Shown: positions 26,933 through 36,124, counted from the first letter of the stretch. The stretch is 64,000 nucleotides of DNA from JBBSAT01 sp044223665 (GCA_044223665.1 JBGALT010000003.1:62001-126000); one strand, 5' to 3'. Notes: generated by a model not told the origin, from the letters alone. Program-made: numbers and translations.

Positions 26933-27699
26933 CGCGGGCTCCCTGCACGCGCGCGCGCCGTGTCGAACAAGAGCGAGGCGACGTCGCGCGGGCGCTCGAG
27001 GCACGGGTCGTGGCCCGCGTCGTCGATCACGTGGACGCGCGCGCTCGGGAAGAGCGGGGCGATCGAGCGCGCGATGCCGGTGAACTTCGTGTCGAGCGCG
27101 CCGACGACGAGGGAGACGGGGACGGTCAGCTCGCCGAGGCGCGAGGTGAGGAGCGGCATGCGACCGGGCGAGAGGATCTCGAGCGCGTGCGCGACCACGG
27201 GCTCGCGGTGCGAGAGCCGCCGCGCACGATGCCGCGCGCGCACGGCGGGGGGAAGGCGGCCCTGCGTCGCGAAGAGCGGGAGCGCCTCCCAGCGGCGCAC
27301 GAACGCGGGCAAGCCGTCGGCGCGGAGCTCGTCGGCGAGGCGATCGTCGTCGAGCGTGCGCTCGCGGCGCTCGGTCTCGTCGTGCAGGCCCGCGTGACCG
27401 CTGAGGAGCGTCAAGCGCGAGACGAGGTGGGGATGACGCAGCGCGAGGGCGAGGGCGAGGCGGGCGCCCATCGAATAGCCGACGAGGTGGGCGCGGCCGA
27501 CGCGGTCGCTCGCGAGCTCGCGGGCGATTCGGTCGACCTCCTCGTCGAACGATCTCGGGGCATCCGCGAGGCTCCATGCGCCAGGCCCGTGCCCGAAGAG
27601 CGCGGGTCGGACCACCAAGCGTGGCTCGGCGCTGGCGGTGAGCACCTCGTTCCAGCTCTCGGGCAGACCGAGAAATCCGTGCAAGAGGACGTGGGTCAC
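26929..27699 (-). CDS. menH: SHCHC synthase-like alpha/beta hydrolase
   Basis: A 256-residue alpha/beta hydrolase: VLLHGFLGLPESW at the start, the nucleophile elbow VGYSMGARLAL near 96, and DDAGHDPCLERP near the end. MenH eliminates pyruvate from SEPHCHC to give SHCHC. The GTG start overlaps the menD stop as GTGA. The annotation rests on family plus operon position. Confidence 0.88.
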   Translation of the reverse strand: MTHVLLHGFLGLPESWNEVLTASAEPRLVVRPALFGHGPGAWSLADAPRSFDEEVDRIARELASDRVGRAHLVGYSMGARLALALALRHPHLVSRLTLLSGHAGLHDETERRERTLDDDRLADELRADGLPAFVRRWEALPLFATQGRLPPAVRARHRARRLSHREPVVAHALEILSPGRMPLLTSRLGELTVPVSLVVGALDTKFTGIARSIAPLFPSARVHVIDDAGHDPCLERPRDVASLLFDTARARAGSPR

Positions 27700-29450
27700 G
27701 GCGTCCTCGTGGCGAGCGCGAGCGCGACGGCCGACGAGAGCGCCGAGAACGATCGCGCTGCGTCGTCGGGCTCGACGCTCGCGCGCACGACGTGAGCGCC
27801 GCGCGTCTGGAGCGCCGCGGACACGGCCTCGCGCGTCTCGACGGCACGGCGCGTCTCGGTGCAGGGCACGCCCAGCGCGCGCACGAGGGCGGCGAGATCG
27901 AGCTCGTGGGGCGTCGTGAAGAGCGGCATCGCGGCGCGGCCGCTCGGGGTGCGCGCGAGCGGGAGGGTCTCGAAGATGCGTCCTCCACCGTTGTCCACGA
28001 CGACGACCACCAGCGGCCCTCGTACCGCCCGCGCGTGGGCCAGAGCGTTCGAGTCGTGGAGGAACGAGACGTCGCCGACGATGGCCACGACGGGCTCGGC
28101 GGCCACCATCGCCGCGCCGAGCGCGCCCGAGACGAGGCCGTCGATGCCGTTGGCTCCGCGCTGCGAGAGAACGGTGCGCCTCGCGCCGCCCCCGCGCACG
28201 AATCGGTCGAGCGTGCGGATGGGCAGGCTGTTGCCGATGACGAGCATCGCATCGCCCGAGGCCTCGAAGGCTGCGCGCACGGCGGCGCCTTCGCCTTCGC
28301 CGCGTGCGACGGCGCGCTCGATCTCGCGCCACGCGATCGACTCGGCGTCGGCGAGGTCGGCGAGCCAGCGATCGTCGCGCGCGTAGACCGACCGCCGCGA
28401 GACCGCGAGCTCCATCGTGAGCCCCGCCGGGGCACACGAGATCGCCTCCGCACCCCCGATCGGATCGTGGACGCCCCCCGCATCCAGCACGAACCGGCGC
28501 ACACCACCGAGCGTCCGCTCGAGCGTCGGCCCCGTCGGGAGCGAGCCGATCTGGAGGACGAGGTCGGGCATCGCGCCGCGCGCGAACGCATCGGCGCCGA
28601 AGACGAGCTCGCACGCGTCGAGGAACAGCCCATCTCGCGGCCCGAAGCGCAGCTGGCTCGTGGCTTCGGCGGCCACGGGGATGCGGGCGCGCGCGCAGGT
28701 GTCGAGCAGGGCGGCGCGATCGTCGCCCCTGCGGCGGGGGCCGGCGACGACGAGCGGTCGCTTCGCCTCACCCAGCGCCTCGCCGAGCGCGCGCGCGACC
28801 TCGACGTCCGGACCGACCGAGGGGCGTCCGATGCGCGTCGCGCTGCGCCGCGCGAGATTCTCGACGGCCTCGGCGAGCGCCCGTTCCTCGGGCCCGGGCT
28901 CGACGGGCTCGAGGGGCTTGTCGGCGCGCAGGTTCACGTGCACGGGGCCGGGGCGCGGGCCCGTGAGCGCGGCCACGGCCTGCCCGATCGAGCGCGTCAC
29001 GCTCACGAGCGCGGCCTGATCCGCGCGCGGGTCTCCGAGATCGACGAAGAGCCGTACCCAGTCGCCGAAGAGCTTGGTCTGATCGATCGTCTGTGCGGCG
29101 CCGCTGTGCGCGAGCCCGAGCGGTCGGTCGGCCGACAAGAGGAGCAAGGGCAGGCCCGAGAGCGAGGCCTCGATCACCGCGGGAAACCAGTGGGCCGGCG
29201 CCGTGCCGGACGTGGCGAGCACGGCGGTCGCTCGCCCCGAGGCGCGGGCCATGCCGAGCGCGACGAAGGCGGCCGAGCGCTCGTCGAGGACGCTGACGAG
29301 CGTGAGCTCCGGCCGAGCATGGAGCGCCAGGACGAAGGGCGTCGAGCGCGAGCCCGGGCTCACCACGACCTCGCGCACGCCGGCCGACACGAGGCTGCTC
29401 GCGACCAGGCGCGACCAGAGCGTCAGGAGGCTGCGCGGAGTGTCGATCAT
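27696..29450 (-). CDS. menD: SEPHCHC synthase (ThDP-dependent)
   Basis: A 584-residue thiamine-diphosphate enzyme that adds 2-oxoglutarate to isochorismate. The N-terminal VVSPGSRSTPFVLAL and DERSAAFVALGMARA, and the C-terminal ThDP segment IVGDVSFLHDSNALA, are distinctive. Length is typical (about 560-590). Ends coupled by ATGA to menF and GTGA to menH. Confidence 0.95.
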   Translation of the reverse strand: MIDTPRSLLTLWSRLVASSLVSAGVREVVVSPGSRSTPFVLALHARPELTLVSVLDERSAAFVALGMARASGRATAVLATSGTAPAHWFPAVIEASLSGLPLLLLSADRPLGLAHSGAAQTIDQTKLFGDWVRLFVDLGDPRADQAALVSVTRSIGQAVAALTGPRPGPVHVNLRADKPLEPVEPGPEERALAEAVENLARRSATRIGRPSVGPDVEVARALGEALGEAKRPLVVAGPRRRGDDRAALLDTCARARIPVAAEATSQLRFGPRDGLFLDACELVFGADAFARGAMPDLVLQIGSLPTGPTLERTLGGVRRFVLDAGGVHDPIGGAEAISCAPAGLTMELAVSRRSVYARDDRWLADLADAESIAWREIERAVARGEGEGAAVRAAFEASGDAMLVIGNSLPIRTLDRFVRGGGARRTVLSQRGANGIDGLVSGALGAAMVAAEPVVAIVGDVSFLHDSNALAHARAVRGPLVVVVVDNGGGRIFETLPLARTPSGRAAMPLFTTPHELDLAALVRALGVPCTETRRAVETREAVSAALQTRGAHVVRASVEPDDAARSFSALSSAVALALATRTP

Positions 29451-30814
29451 CCGGCCGCTCCGAGCGCCGACAGCATCGGGGCGAGCTTGAGCGCGGTCTC
29501 GGCGTACTCGGCGCTCGGATCGGAGGCGGCGACGACGCCGCATCCGGCGTAGGCGTACGCGCGGGCGCCGACGAGGAGCGCGGAGCGGAGCGCGACGAGG
29601 GCCTCGGCGTTGCCCAGGGCGTCGATCCACCCGATGGGCCCGGCGTACCATCCTCGGTCGGGCTCGTGGTCGGCGATCCAGCGGAGCGCCGTGGCTCGCG
29701 GGGCGCCGCCGACGGCGGCCGTGGGGTGTAGTGCGTCGAGCAGCTCGAAGGCCGACGTCTCGCGCGCCAGGCGCGCTTCGATCGGTGTCACGAGGTGGGC
29801 CAGCGCGCCGATCGTCCGCAGGCCGCGCGTGCCGACCGAGACCTCGCCGCGCATGGCGGTGAGCGCGCCCGTGATGCTCTCGACGACGAGCTCGTGCTCG
29901 TGCACGTCCTTGGCGCTCGCGAAGAGCGCGCGCGCCCCCGGATCACGCTCGAGCGATGCCGTGCCGGCGACGGCTTCGGTGGTGACGAGGCCACCGCGCT
30001 TTCGGAACAGACGCTCGGGGGTCGCGCCCACGAAGGCGCCGCCGCGCCGCCGGATGCAGAACTGGGTCGCGCCCGGGCGCTCGAGGCGGCGCAGGACCGA
30101 TGCTGGGTCGATCGGCCCAGGCGCGAGCACGATCGATCGTCGGGCGACGACGATCTTGTCGGCCTCGCCCGCAGCGATGCGCCGCTTCACGTCGTCGATC
30201 GAGCGCCGCCACCGCTCGGGATCCACGTGCCTCGCGTGCGAGCGCGCGAGCTCGGTCGGCGCGCGTGCGGGAGCGGTCAGCGCGTCCCAGAGCGCGTCGA
30301 GCTCGGCGAGCGCGAGCCCGGCGCTGCTCGGCTCGTCGGTGTCGACGACCAGGGTGAGCGTGGCGGCGCCCCTCTCGGCGCGATGCGACCAGCGCGGGAG
30401 CGAGAGCAGACCGTCGCCGAACGAGGCCCACGGATCACGAGACCGACCCGGAGCGAACGAGAGCCCGAACACCCAGGCGGGACGAGCCTCGCCGGCGCGC
30501 TCGTGCGCCACGGTCCCGAGCGCGTCTCGTGCGGTCTCGTACGCGCGTCGCGCGTCGGCGCAGCGCTCGGCCCCTTCGAGCTTGGTCAGGCGCGTCGCCC
30601 CGAGCGCGGTGAAGGCCCGCTTGTCGTCGTGGAGGTGAAACGCATCGCCACGCCGCAGGCCATCGAGCAGCGCGAGCGGGCGGCCGAGCGGCGCCGGGAG
30701 CATGATCGCCAGCGGCCCGCGCCTCGGGGACGCGAGAGCCGACGTGAGGAACGCCTTGGCGTCGGCGCGATCGAGCGGCCACTCGAGGGCCACCACGGCG
30801 GGGACGGCGCTCAT
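29447..30814 (-). CDS. menF: Isochorismate synthase
   Basis: A 455-residue chorismate-binding enzyme. The C-terminal domain carries KIVVARRS, FVGATPERLF, EAVAGTA, HEHELVVESI, LHPTAAVGGAPR and the end YAGCGVVAASDPSAEYAET. It converts chorismate to isochorismate, the first step of menaquinone synthesis. The family also includes siderophore EntC; the operon settles the role. Starts with an ATGA overlap with menG. Confidence 0.94.
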   Translation of the reverse strand: MSAVPAVVALEWPLDRADAKAFLTSALASPRRGPLAIMLPAPLGRPLALLDGLRRGDAFHLHDDKRAFTALGATRLTKLEGAERCADARRAYETARDALGTVAHERAGEARPAWVFGLSFAPGRSRDPWASFGDGLLSLPRWSHRAERGAATLTLVVDTDEPSSAGLALAELDALWDALTAPARAPTELARSHARHVDPERWRRSIDDVKRRIAAGEADKIVVARRSIVLAPGPIDPASVLRRLERPGATQFCIRRRGGAFVGATPERLFRKRGGLVTTEAVAGTASLERDPGARALFASAKDVHEHELVVESITGALTAMRGEVSVGTRGLRTIGALAHLVTPIEARLARETSAFELLDALHPTAAVGGAPRATALRWIADHEPDRGWYAGPIGWIDALGNAEALVALRSALLVGARAYAYAGCGVVAASDPSAEYAETALKLAPMLSALGAAG

Positions 30815-31518
30815 GCCACGCCCACGTAGAGAGTGGCGGCCCCGAAGGTCAGCGGCTCCCAGTCCACGCGCGAGAAGCCCGCCTCGCCGATCGTGGCGGC
30901 GAACACGTCGGGCGGTGGGAACTTCGCGATCGAGCGCTGGAGGTAGTCGTACTCGGGCGCGCCCGAGAGCATCGCGCCGAGGGTCGGCACCACGTGATGC
31001 ACGTGCCAGCGGGCGAGTGGACCGAGAAGGCCGTCGGGCTCGGCGAGCTCGAGAATCGCCAGCCGGGCGCCGTCTCGGAGCGTGCGGCGCAGCTCGCGCA
31101 GCGCGCGTGCGCGATCGGGCACGTTGCGGATCCCGAACGCGATGGTGGCTCCGTCGAAGCACGCGGGCTCGAACGGCAGCGCCTGCGCGTCGCCGATCAG
31201 GAGCGAGATGCGCTCGTCGAGCGCGGCGGCCGAGACCTTGCGCCGCCCGACGTCGAGCATGCCGCTGGACGGATCGAGCCCGACCACGTGCGCGTCCTCG
31301 TGCGCCCGCGCGATGGCGATCGCGAGATCGGCGGTCCCGGTGGCCACGTCGAGCACGCGCGCTTTCGCGGGGAGGGCGAGGGCGCGGACCGCGCGCGTGC
31401 GCCAGCTGCGATCGAGCCCGAGCGAGATGACGCGATTGACGAGGTCGTATCGATCCGCGATGCGATCGAACATCTCGCCCGAGCCGCCGCGGACCTGGGT
31501 CGGCATCGCCATCGTCAC
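30811..31518 (-). CDS. menG: Demethylmenaquinone methyltransferase
   Basis: A 235-residue UbiE/MenG methyltransferase: MFDRIADRYDLVNRVISLGL, motif I VLDVATGTADLAI, and AFGIRNVPDRARALRE. It methylates demethylmenaquinone with SAM in the last step. The GTG at 31518 forms GTGA with the stop of the polyprenyl synthase; an ATG two codons on is an alternative. Confidence 0.93.
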   Translation of the reverse strand: MTMAMPTQVRGGSGEMFDRIADRYDLVNRVISLGLDRSWRTRAVRALALPAKARVLDVATGTADLAIAIARAHEDAHVVGLDPSSGMLDVGRRKVSAAALDERISLLIGDAQALPFEPACFDGATIAFGIRNVPDRARALRELRRTLRDGARLAILELAEPDGLLGPLARWHVHHVVPTLGAMLSGAPEYDYLQRSIAKFPPPDVFAATIGEAGFSRVDWEPLTFGAATLYVGVA

Positions 31519-32546
31519 ACCTCGCGCTGCGTCATCGCGCGCGCGATCCCCGCGAGCGCGATCCGTGCCGGAGAAGGAGCGAACGGCTCGAGCCGATCGA
31601 GCGCGCGCGCCACGTGCTCGTCGGCGAAGCGACGCGCCTGGTCGACGGCGCCCGAGGCGGCGATGCGCTTGGCGAGCTGGGCGCCCGTGGCGTCGTCGAG
31701 GCCGCCCTCGGCGGCGGCGCGGAGGCTGCCCTCGATCGCGGGCTCGATGCCGAGCGCGAGCACGATCGGGAGCGAGCCCTTTCCCTCGCGGAGGTCGGCG
31801 AAGGGGGCCTTGCCGGTCACGGCGGGGTCGCCGACCAGATCGAGCACGTCGTCGATCGCCTGGAATGCGATCCCCACGTGCTCGCCGAACTTCTCGAGCG
31901 ACGCGCTCTCGGCGATCGACAACGATCCGGCTCGTGCTCCGGCGTACATCGCCCACCGGAAGAGGGCGGCCGTCTTTCCTGCGGCGACCGCGGTCCAGTC
32001 GTCGAGCGAGGCCTCGAGGCGCCCGCGCCGCTCGAGCTGGCGAGACTCGGCGACGATCATCTCGTCGATCACGTCGAAGAGGCGCTCGAGCACGTCGACC
32101 GGCGCGGCACGCCGCACGCGCCGGAGCGCGTCGATGAGCAGCCAGTCGCCGGCGAAGATGCTGATGGCGTTGCCGTAGACGACGCGCGCGGTGGGCGCGC
32201 CGCGACGCGAGACGCCGAGGTCGACCACGTCGTCGTGGAGCAGCGTCGCGTTGTGGACGAGCTCTGCCGAGACGGCGAGGTCGAGCACGCGTGCATCGAA
32301 GCCCGTCCCCAGCTTGGCGGCCAGCGCCACGCACATCGGGCGCAGTCGCTTGCCCCCGCGCGCCAGGAGCTGGCCCGCGCCCAGGTGGACGGCCCGTTCC
32401 TGCTGCGGGATCTGCAGCGCCGCTTCGACGGCCGCGAGATCTTCCCCGAGCAAAGGCCGCACGAGATCGATTCGCTCGGCGACGTGCAGGTCTCGTGCAC
32501 GAGACATCGTCCCGAGCCGTTCGATGACATCGGATCCGCCGAACAT
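31515..32546 (-). CDS. Polyprenyl diphosphate synthase
   Basis: A 343-residue trans-prenyltransferase. First Asp-rich motif DDVVD within LLHDDVVDLGVSRRG, second IDDVLDLVGD, plus GGKRLRPMCVAL. It elongates isoprenoid chains for menaquinone (heptaprenyl or octaprenyl type likely, length not readable). First gene of the men operon; RBS GGGAGG sits 7 nt before the ATG. Confidence 0.92.
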   Translation of the reverse strand: MFGGSDVIERLGTMSRARDLHVAERIDLVRPLLGEDLAAVEAALQIPQQERAVHLGAGQLLARGGKRLRPMCVALAAKLGTGFDARVLDLAVSAELVHNATLLHDDVVDLGVSRRGAPTARVVYGNAISIFAGDWLLIDALRRVRRAAPVDVLERLFDVIDEMIVAESRQLERRGRLEASLDDWTAVAAGKTAALFRWAMYAGARAGSLSIAESASLEKFGEHVGIAFQAIDDVLDLVGDPAVTGKAPFADLREGKGSLPIVLALGIEPAIEGSLRAAAEGGLDDATGAQLAKRIAASGAVDQARRFADEHVARALDRLEPFAPSPARIALAGIARAMTQREV

Positions 32547-32562
32547 GATGCCGCCTCCCAGT

Positions 32563-32592
32563 GTGATCGTTCAATACATTTTGAACGATCAC
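32563..32592. promoter_or_regulatory. Perfect inverted repeat upstream of the men operon
   Basis: Arms GTGATCGTTCAA (32563-32574) and TTGAACGATCAC (32581-32592) are exact complements around a 6-nt centre. It lies 17-46 bp before the polyprenyl synthase ATG, beside a minus-strand TTGACC (-35-like, 32606-32601). There is no T tract after it, so it reads as an operator rather than a terminator. Confidence 0.7.
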
Positions 32593-32617
32593 GTGAAGCG
32601 GTCAAGCGGGATCGACT

Positions 32618-33646
32618 CTACTCGGGATCGGCCTCGTCCTCGGACGGGGCCGGGTCATTGGGATCACGCACGAGACGGCCGCCGCACTGCGCGTCGTGCG
32701 CAGCGCACGAGAAGCGCACGTGCATGTGATCGCGGTGACCGTGCGCGTGACGGATCACGCCGGCGTGTCGATCGGCGTCGCTCGGCCACTGAAACCAGCG
32801 CGCCAGCTCCTGCGGCGTGGCGCCGGCGGCGCGGGCGGCGCGATAGAGCGGCTCTTGGAGCGCGTGGTCGATGAACACGTACTCGACCACGTCCGCGCGG
32901 AGCCAGGTCTCGAGCACCGCCCACTGACGGGCGGCGTCGAGCTCGTCGGGGCCGACCCGCCCGTGCAGGCACGCACGCGCGCATCCCGCGCGGAAGTAGG
33001 CGACGTCGATGTCGCGCCCGCTCTGGTGGCTGTGATGTCCGTGGAGCGGGCCGCCGTGCTCGACCGAGGCGTCTCGGATCTCGACCCGCGGCGATCCCGG
33101 AAAGCGCTCGAAGGCCACGCGGTACCCATGCTCGAGGGCGAGGGCCGCGTCGCGCGTCATGTAGGCGCGCGCGCGGTCGTGGACTTCCCAGTAGGGGCCG
33201 GTTCGGAGCTGTAGACCGTTCTCGAGACGTCCGCGGCTCGGGCGCCCGATGGAAGACGAAGGCGGGATGTGGGGCCAGGCGTAGATGACGAGCGTCGCGT
33301 CCGCGCGGAGGCGGCGCGGGTCGCCGAGCCCGTTCCATCGCGCGATGTCGGTGGCGGTGACGCCGTAGCGCCGCGCGAGTCGGAGCAGGGTGTCGCCGCG
33401 CGCGACCCTGTGCTCGACGCGCTCGCCCCAGCCCACCGCGAGCTCGGTGCCAGGCGCGAGCTGGGCGAGGTCGGTGTCGCCGTTGAGCTCGGCCAGATCA
33501 TCCAGCGTCACGTGGAAGCGCGTCGCGATGGTGGCGATGCTCTCCCCTTCCGCCATGACGCAGGGGACGCGCACGAGCTGCGCGCTCGCCGCCGAGGGCA
33601 GAGCGAGGCCGAGGACGAGTGCCCATGCGAAAGCCGCCGCGCGCAT
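32618..33646 (-). CDS. LysM-containing murein endopeptidase (MepA/M74 type)
   Basis: A 342-residue exported protein: signal peptide 1-23 ending ASAQ, two LysM-like modules (IATIATRFHVTLDDLAELNG; DTLLRLARRYGVTATDIARW), then a penicillin-insensitive endopeptidase domain with zinc motifs HSHQSGRDIDVAYF and GHRDHMHVRF. It should cut peptide cross-links of peptidoglycan in the periplasm. Same strand as the men operon and 71 bp upstream of it, but separated by the operator palindrome. Confidence 0.9.
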   Translation of the reverse strand: MRAAAFAWALVLGLALPSAASAQLVRVPCVMAEGESIATIATRFHVTLDDLAELNGDTDLAQLAPGTELAVGWGERVEHRVARGDTLLRLARRYGVTATDIARWNGLGDPRRLRADATLVIYAWPHIPPSSSIGRPSRGRLENGLQLRTGPYWEVHDRARAYMTRDAALALEHGYRVAFERFPGSPRVEIRDASVEHGGPLHGHHSHQSGRDIDVAYFRAGCARACLHGRVGPDELDAARQWAVLETWLRADVVEYVFIDHALQEPLYRAARAAGATPQELARWFQWPSDADRHAGVIRHAHGHRDHMHVRFSCAAHDAQCGGRLVRDPNDPAPSEDEADPE

Positions 33647-33714
33647 GGCCGGAACCTAGAAGCGCCCCTCGCGAACCGGCAAGAAACCGGGAAGAGGGGT
33701 CGCTTCGCTCGGGC

Positions 33715-34527
33715 TCAGGGCGTGACGGGGACCGCGGCGCAGGAGGTGTCGCTCGCCGGGGGATCCGCGCAGAACATGAGCTCGGGGGCGAGCCGGTGAC
33801 GACCGGTACGTCCGACCAGCACCAACGTGTATCCGTTGTTCGCGGCGGGCGTGAAGCGGGCCGTTCCCAGCGGGCGGCCATGACAGGGGGTCGCGTGCTG
33901 CGCCCGAATCTGGAGCGCGAGCTCACTCCCGCCACCGACCTCGAGGTATCCCTCCGCCGGCAGGGCGGCTCCCTGCTGCGCGGCGGCGAGCAGCGGAATG
34001 CCGTCGGCACGGGGGCCCTCGCCGGGCTGACAGACGTCCACGCCGCTCTGCCCGACCATCGCGTGCACGAAGCGGATCTGGGCGGCACCTTCGGTCGGGC
34101 CCTGGGCGCTGTCCGGGAGCATCAGGAGGGCGACGGGGAAGTCGGAGGTGGAGTAGGCGACCAGCGTCGAGAGCCCTTCGGGGAACGCGAGCGTGGCCCC
34201 GATCAGCTCTGCGCCGTCCGCGCGCGCCGAGACGGTGTGCTCGCCGGTGGTGATCGGCACGTAGGCCGCCGAGAACTCGTAGCGGGCGGGGGAGGTCGCG
34301 TCGGCGCCGTCGAACTGGAGCGCGACGGCCTGCTCGCTCGCTTCCACCGCCGCGTGGATCAACCGTGCCTGGGTGACGGGCGCAGGGGGAGGGGGCGGCG
34401 CAGCGTCGGTGGGGCCGGACTCGGTCCCCGACGTCTCCGTGGTGTCCGCCGTGTCAGTCGTCGTTTCGTGAGAGCCACCGCATCCGAGGAGCGAGAGCGC
34501 GAGGGTGAGCGCAAGACGACGCGACAT
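33715..34527 (-). CDS. DUF4397 lipoprotein
   Basis: A 270-residue lipoprotein: signal MSRRLALTLALSLLGC, a Thr/Ser/Pro-rich linker (TTTDTADTTETSG), then two DUF4397-type units starting ARLIHAAVEASEQAVALQF and IRFVHAMVGQSGVDVCQ. The family is extracytoplasmic with unknown ligands. A Cys pair near the end (FCADPPASDTSC) may be disulfide-bonded. Confidence 0.75.
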   Translation of the reverse strand: MSRRLALTLALSLLGCGGSHETTTDTADTTETSGTESGPTDAAPPPPPAPVTQARLIHAAVEASEQAVALQFDGADATSPARYEFSAAYVPITTGEHTVSARADGAELIGATLAFPEGLSTLVAYSTSDFPVALLMLPDSAQGPTEGAAQIRFVHAMVGQSGVDVCQPGEGPRADGIPLLAAAQQGAALPAEGYLEVGGGSELALQIRAQHATPCHGRPLGTARFTPAANNGYTLVLVGRTGRHRLAPELMFCADPPASDTSCAAVPVTP

Positions 34528-34613
34528 GGCCCTCGACCTACCCAAAGTGGGGCCGGCTTTCAACGGCCAAATCGCGTGGCTCGGCCGCTCGGGAGCGCCT
34601 AAACCGGGCCGCG

Positions 34614-34898
34614 ATGACGCCGGATCGCCGCGAGAACATCGATCGCATGTTTCGCGCGCGGCTGTCGTGGACGTTGCTCGGCGGCGCGGGGCTCGTCGGG
34701 CTCACGCAGGATCTGAGCGTCGGCTGGAGAGGCCTGTTCCTCGGCGTGATCGTGGCCGGGCTCGGCTGGCTCAACGAGCCCCTCGTGCGCTGGACGTGGA
34801 CCGCGAGACGCGCGGGGGATCCGCGATGGCAACCGATGGCGATCGGCATCGTGCTTCGCGTGGTGGCGCTCGGGGCCGTGATCGCGGTCAGCTGGTGA
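34614..34898 (+). CDS. Small membrane protein
   Basis: A 94-residue protein with hydrophobic segments at about 17-34, 38-54 and 74-94, basic N-terminus MTPDRRENIDRMFRARLS. No family recognised. Its end overlaps the bioF stop region by 11 bp tail-to-tail. Confidence 0.55.
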   Translation: MTPDRRENIDRMFRARLSWTLLGGAGLVGLTQDLSVGWRGLFLGVIVAGLGWLNEPLVRWTWTARRAGDPRWQPMAIGIVLRVVALGAVIAVSW

Positions 34899-36048
34899 GG
34901 GCACTGCGCAGGGCCGTGCAGAGGCCCTCGACCTGCTCCTCGGTGTGGATCGCGGTCGGGGTGATCCGAAGACGCGAGGTCCCCGCCGGGACGGTCGGCG
35001 GCCGCATCGCGGGCACCAGGTAACCGAGATCGAGCAAGCGACGCGCGATGTCCGTGGCGCGATCGGGGGCGCCGAGGACGACGGAGACGATGACGGCAGG
35101 CGGGCCCCCGGTCATGGGTGCTCCCGCGGCGCGGACCGCGTCCCGGATTCGCCCGGCGTGAGAGGCGATACGGGCGCGGTCGGCCTCGGCCTGCTTCAGC
35201 AGCTCGACCGCGTGGGGAACGGCATGGGCCATCGCCGGCAGGATCGCCGTCGAGAACACGTACGGCCGGCCGAGGTTGTCGAGCACGCTCCCGAGCGCCT
35301 CGGAGCCAGCCACGAAGCCACCGGCCAGGCCCATCGACTTCCCGAGCCCGCCCACGACGATGTCGGGACGGACGTCGTGCGCGGCGGCCGCACCACGCCC
35401 CTGCGGGCCTACGACGCCGAGCGCGTGCGCCTCGTCGACCAGCAGCACCGCCCGTCGACGGGCCGTCATGGCTCGGAGGGTGCGCAGGTCGGCGGCGTCG
35501 CCGTCCATCGAGAAGAGGGACTCGGTCACGACGACGCACATGCGCGCGCGCGGCGCGTGCTCGTCCAGGAGCGCTTCGAGGACATCGAGGCGTCCGTGGG
35601 GGAAGATCACGACGCGCGCCCCGCTGAGCCGACAGCCGTCCACGATGCTCGCGTGGTTGAGCGCATCCGAGAACAGGACGTCTTCGGGCCCCCACAGACT
35701 CCCGAGTACCGCCAGGTTCGCTGCGTACGCCGAGGAGAAGAGTCGCGCGTCCGAGGCTCCGACCAGCCCGGCGAGCGCGCGCTCGGCCTGTCGATGGACG
35801 GGGTTGGTTCCCGCGACGACCCGGCTCGAGCCGGCACCGCTCCGCTCCGCCGCGCCGCGGGCGAGAGCGGACGCGAGGGCGGGGCTCTGCGCGAGGCCCA
35901 GGTAGTCGTTCGACGCGAACGACAGCAGTCGTCGCCCTTCGATCTCGACGTAACCACCCGAGACGGGGCGAACTTCTCTCGGTGCGCGGAGCAGCCCGGC
36001 GGCGGCGCGCGCGTCGAGGACGTCCCTCAGGTAGGCGTCGAGCTCCAC
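34888..36048 (-). CDS. bioF: 8-Amino-7-oxononanoate synthase
   Basis: A 386-residue alpha-oxoamine synthase (PLP): SNDYLGLAQSP near 46, ESLFSMDGD, LVDEAHALGVVGPQG, and the PLP lysine in GGLGKSMG near 237. It condenses pimeloyl-ACP/CoA with alanine in biotin synthesis. No other bio gene is next to it, so the related 2-amino-3-ketobutyrate CoA ligase or serine palmitoyltransferase activities are not fully excluded. Confidence 0.85.
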   Translation of the reverse strand: MELDAYLRDVLDARAAAGLLRAPREVRPVSGGYVEIEGRRLLSFASNDYLGLAQSPALASALARGAAERSGAGSSRVVAGTNPVHRQAERALAGLVGASDARLFSSAYAANLAVLGSLWGPEDVLFSDALNHASIVDGCRLSGARVVIFPHGRLDVLEALLDEHAPRARMCVVVTESLFSMDGDAADLRTLRAMTARRRAVLLVDEAHALGVVGPQGRGAAAAHDVRPDIVVGGLGKSMGLAGGFVAGSEALGSVLDNLGRPYVFSTAILPAMAHAVPHAVELLKQAEADRARIASHAGRIRDAVRAAGAPMTGGPPAVIVSVVLGAPDRATDIARRLLDLGYLVPAMRPPTVPAGTSRLRITPTAIHTEEQVEGLCTALRSALTS

Positions 36049-36081
36049 GCGACGTAGCTAGCGCGGTTTCGCTCCCGACGC

Positions 36082-36097
36082 CGTTTCACGGGAAACG
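36082..36097. promoter_or_regulatory. parS-like ParB site 1
   Basis: CGTTTCACGGGAAACG matches the parS consensus TGTTTCACGTGAAACA at 13 of 16 positions. It lies in the bioF-uppS intergenic gap, 27 bp (centre to centre) from a second site. Confidence 0.6.
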
Positions 36098-36108
36098 CTC
36101 CACGCTTC

Positions 36109-36124
36109 CATTTCACGTGAAACA
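36109..36124. promoter_or_regulatory. parS-like ParB site 2
   Basis: CATTTCACGTGAAACA matches the parS consensus at 14 of 16, with the core TTTCACGTGAAA (36111-36122) perfectly palindromic. It lies about 21 kb from dnaN, consistent with an origin-proximal centromere. No parAB is in the window. Confidence 0.8.
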
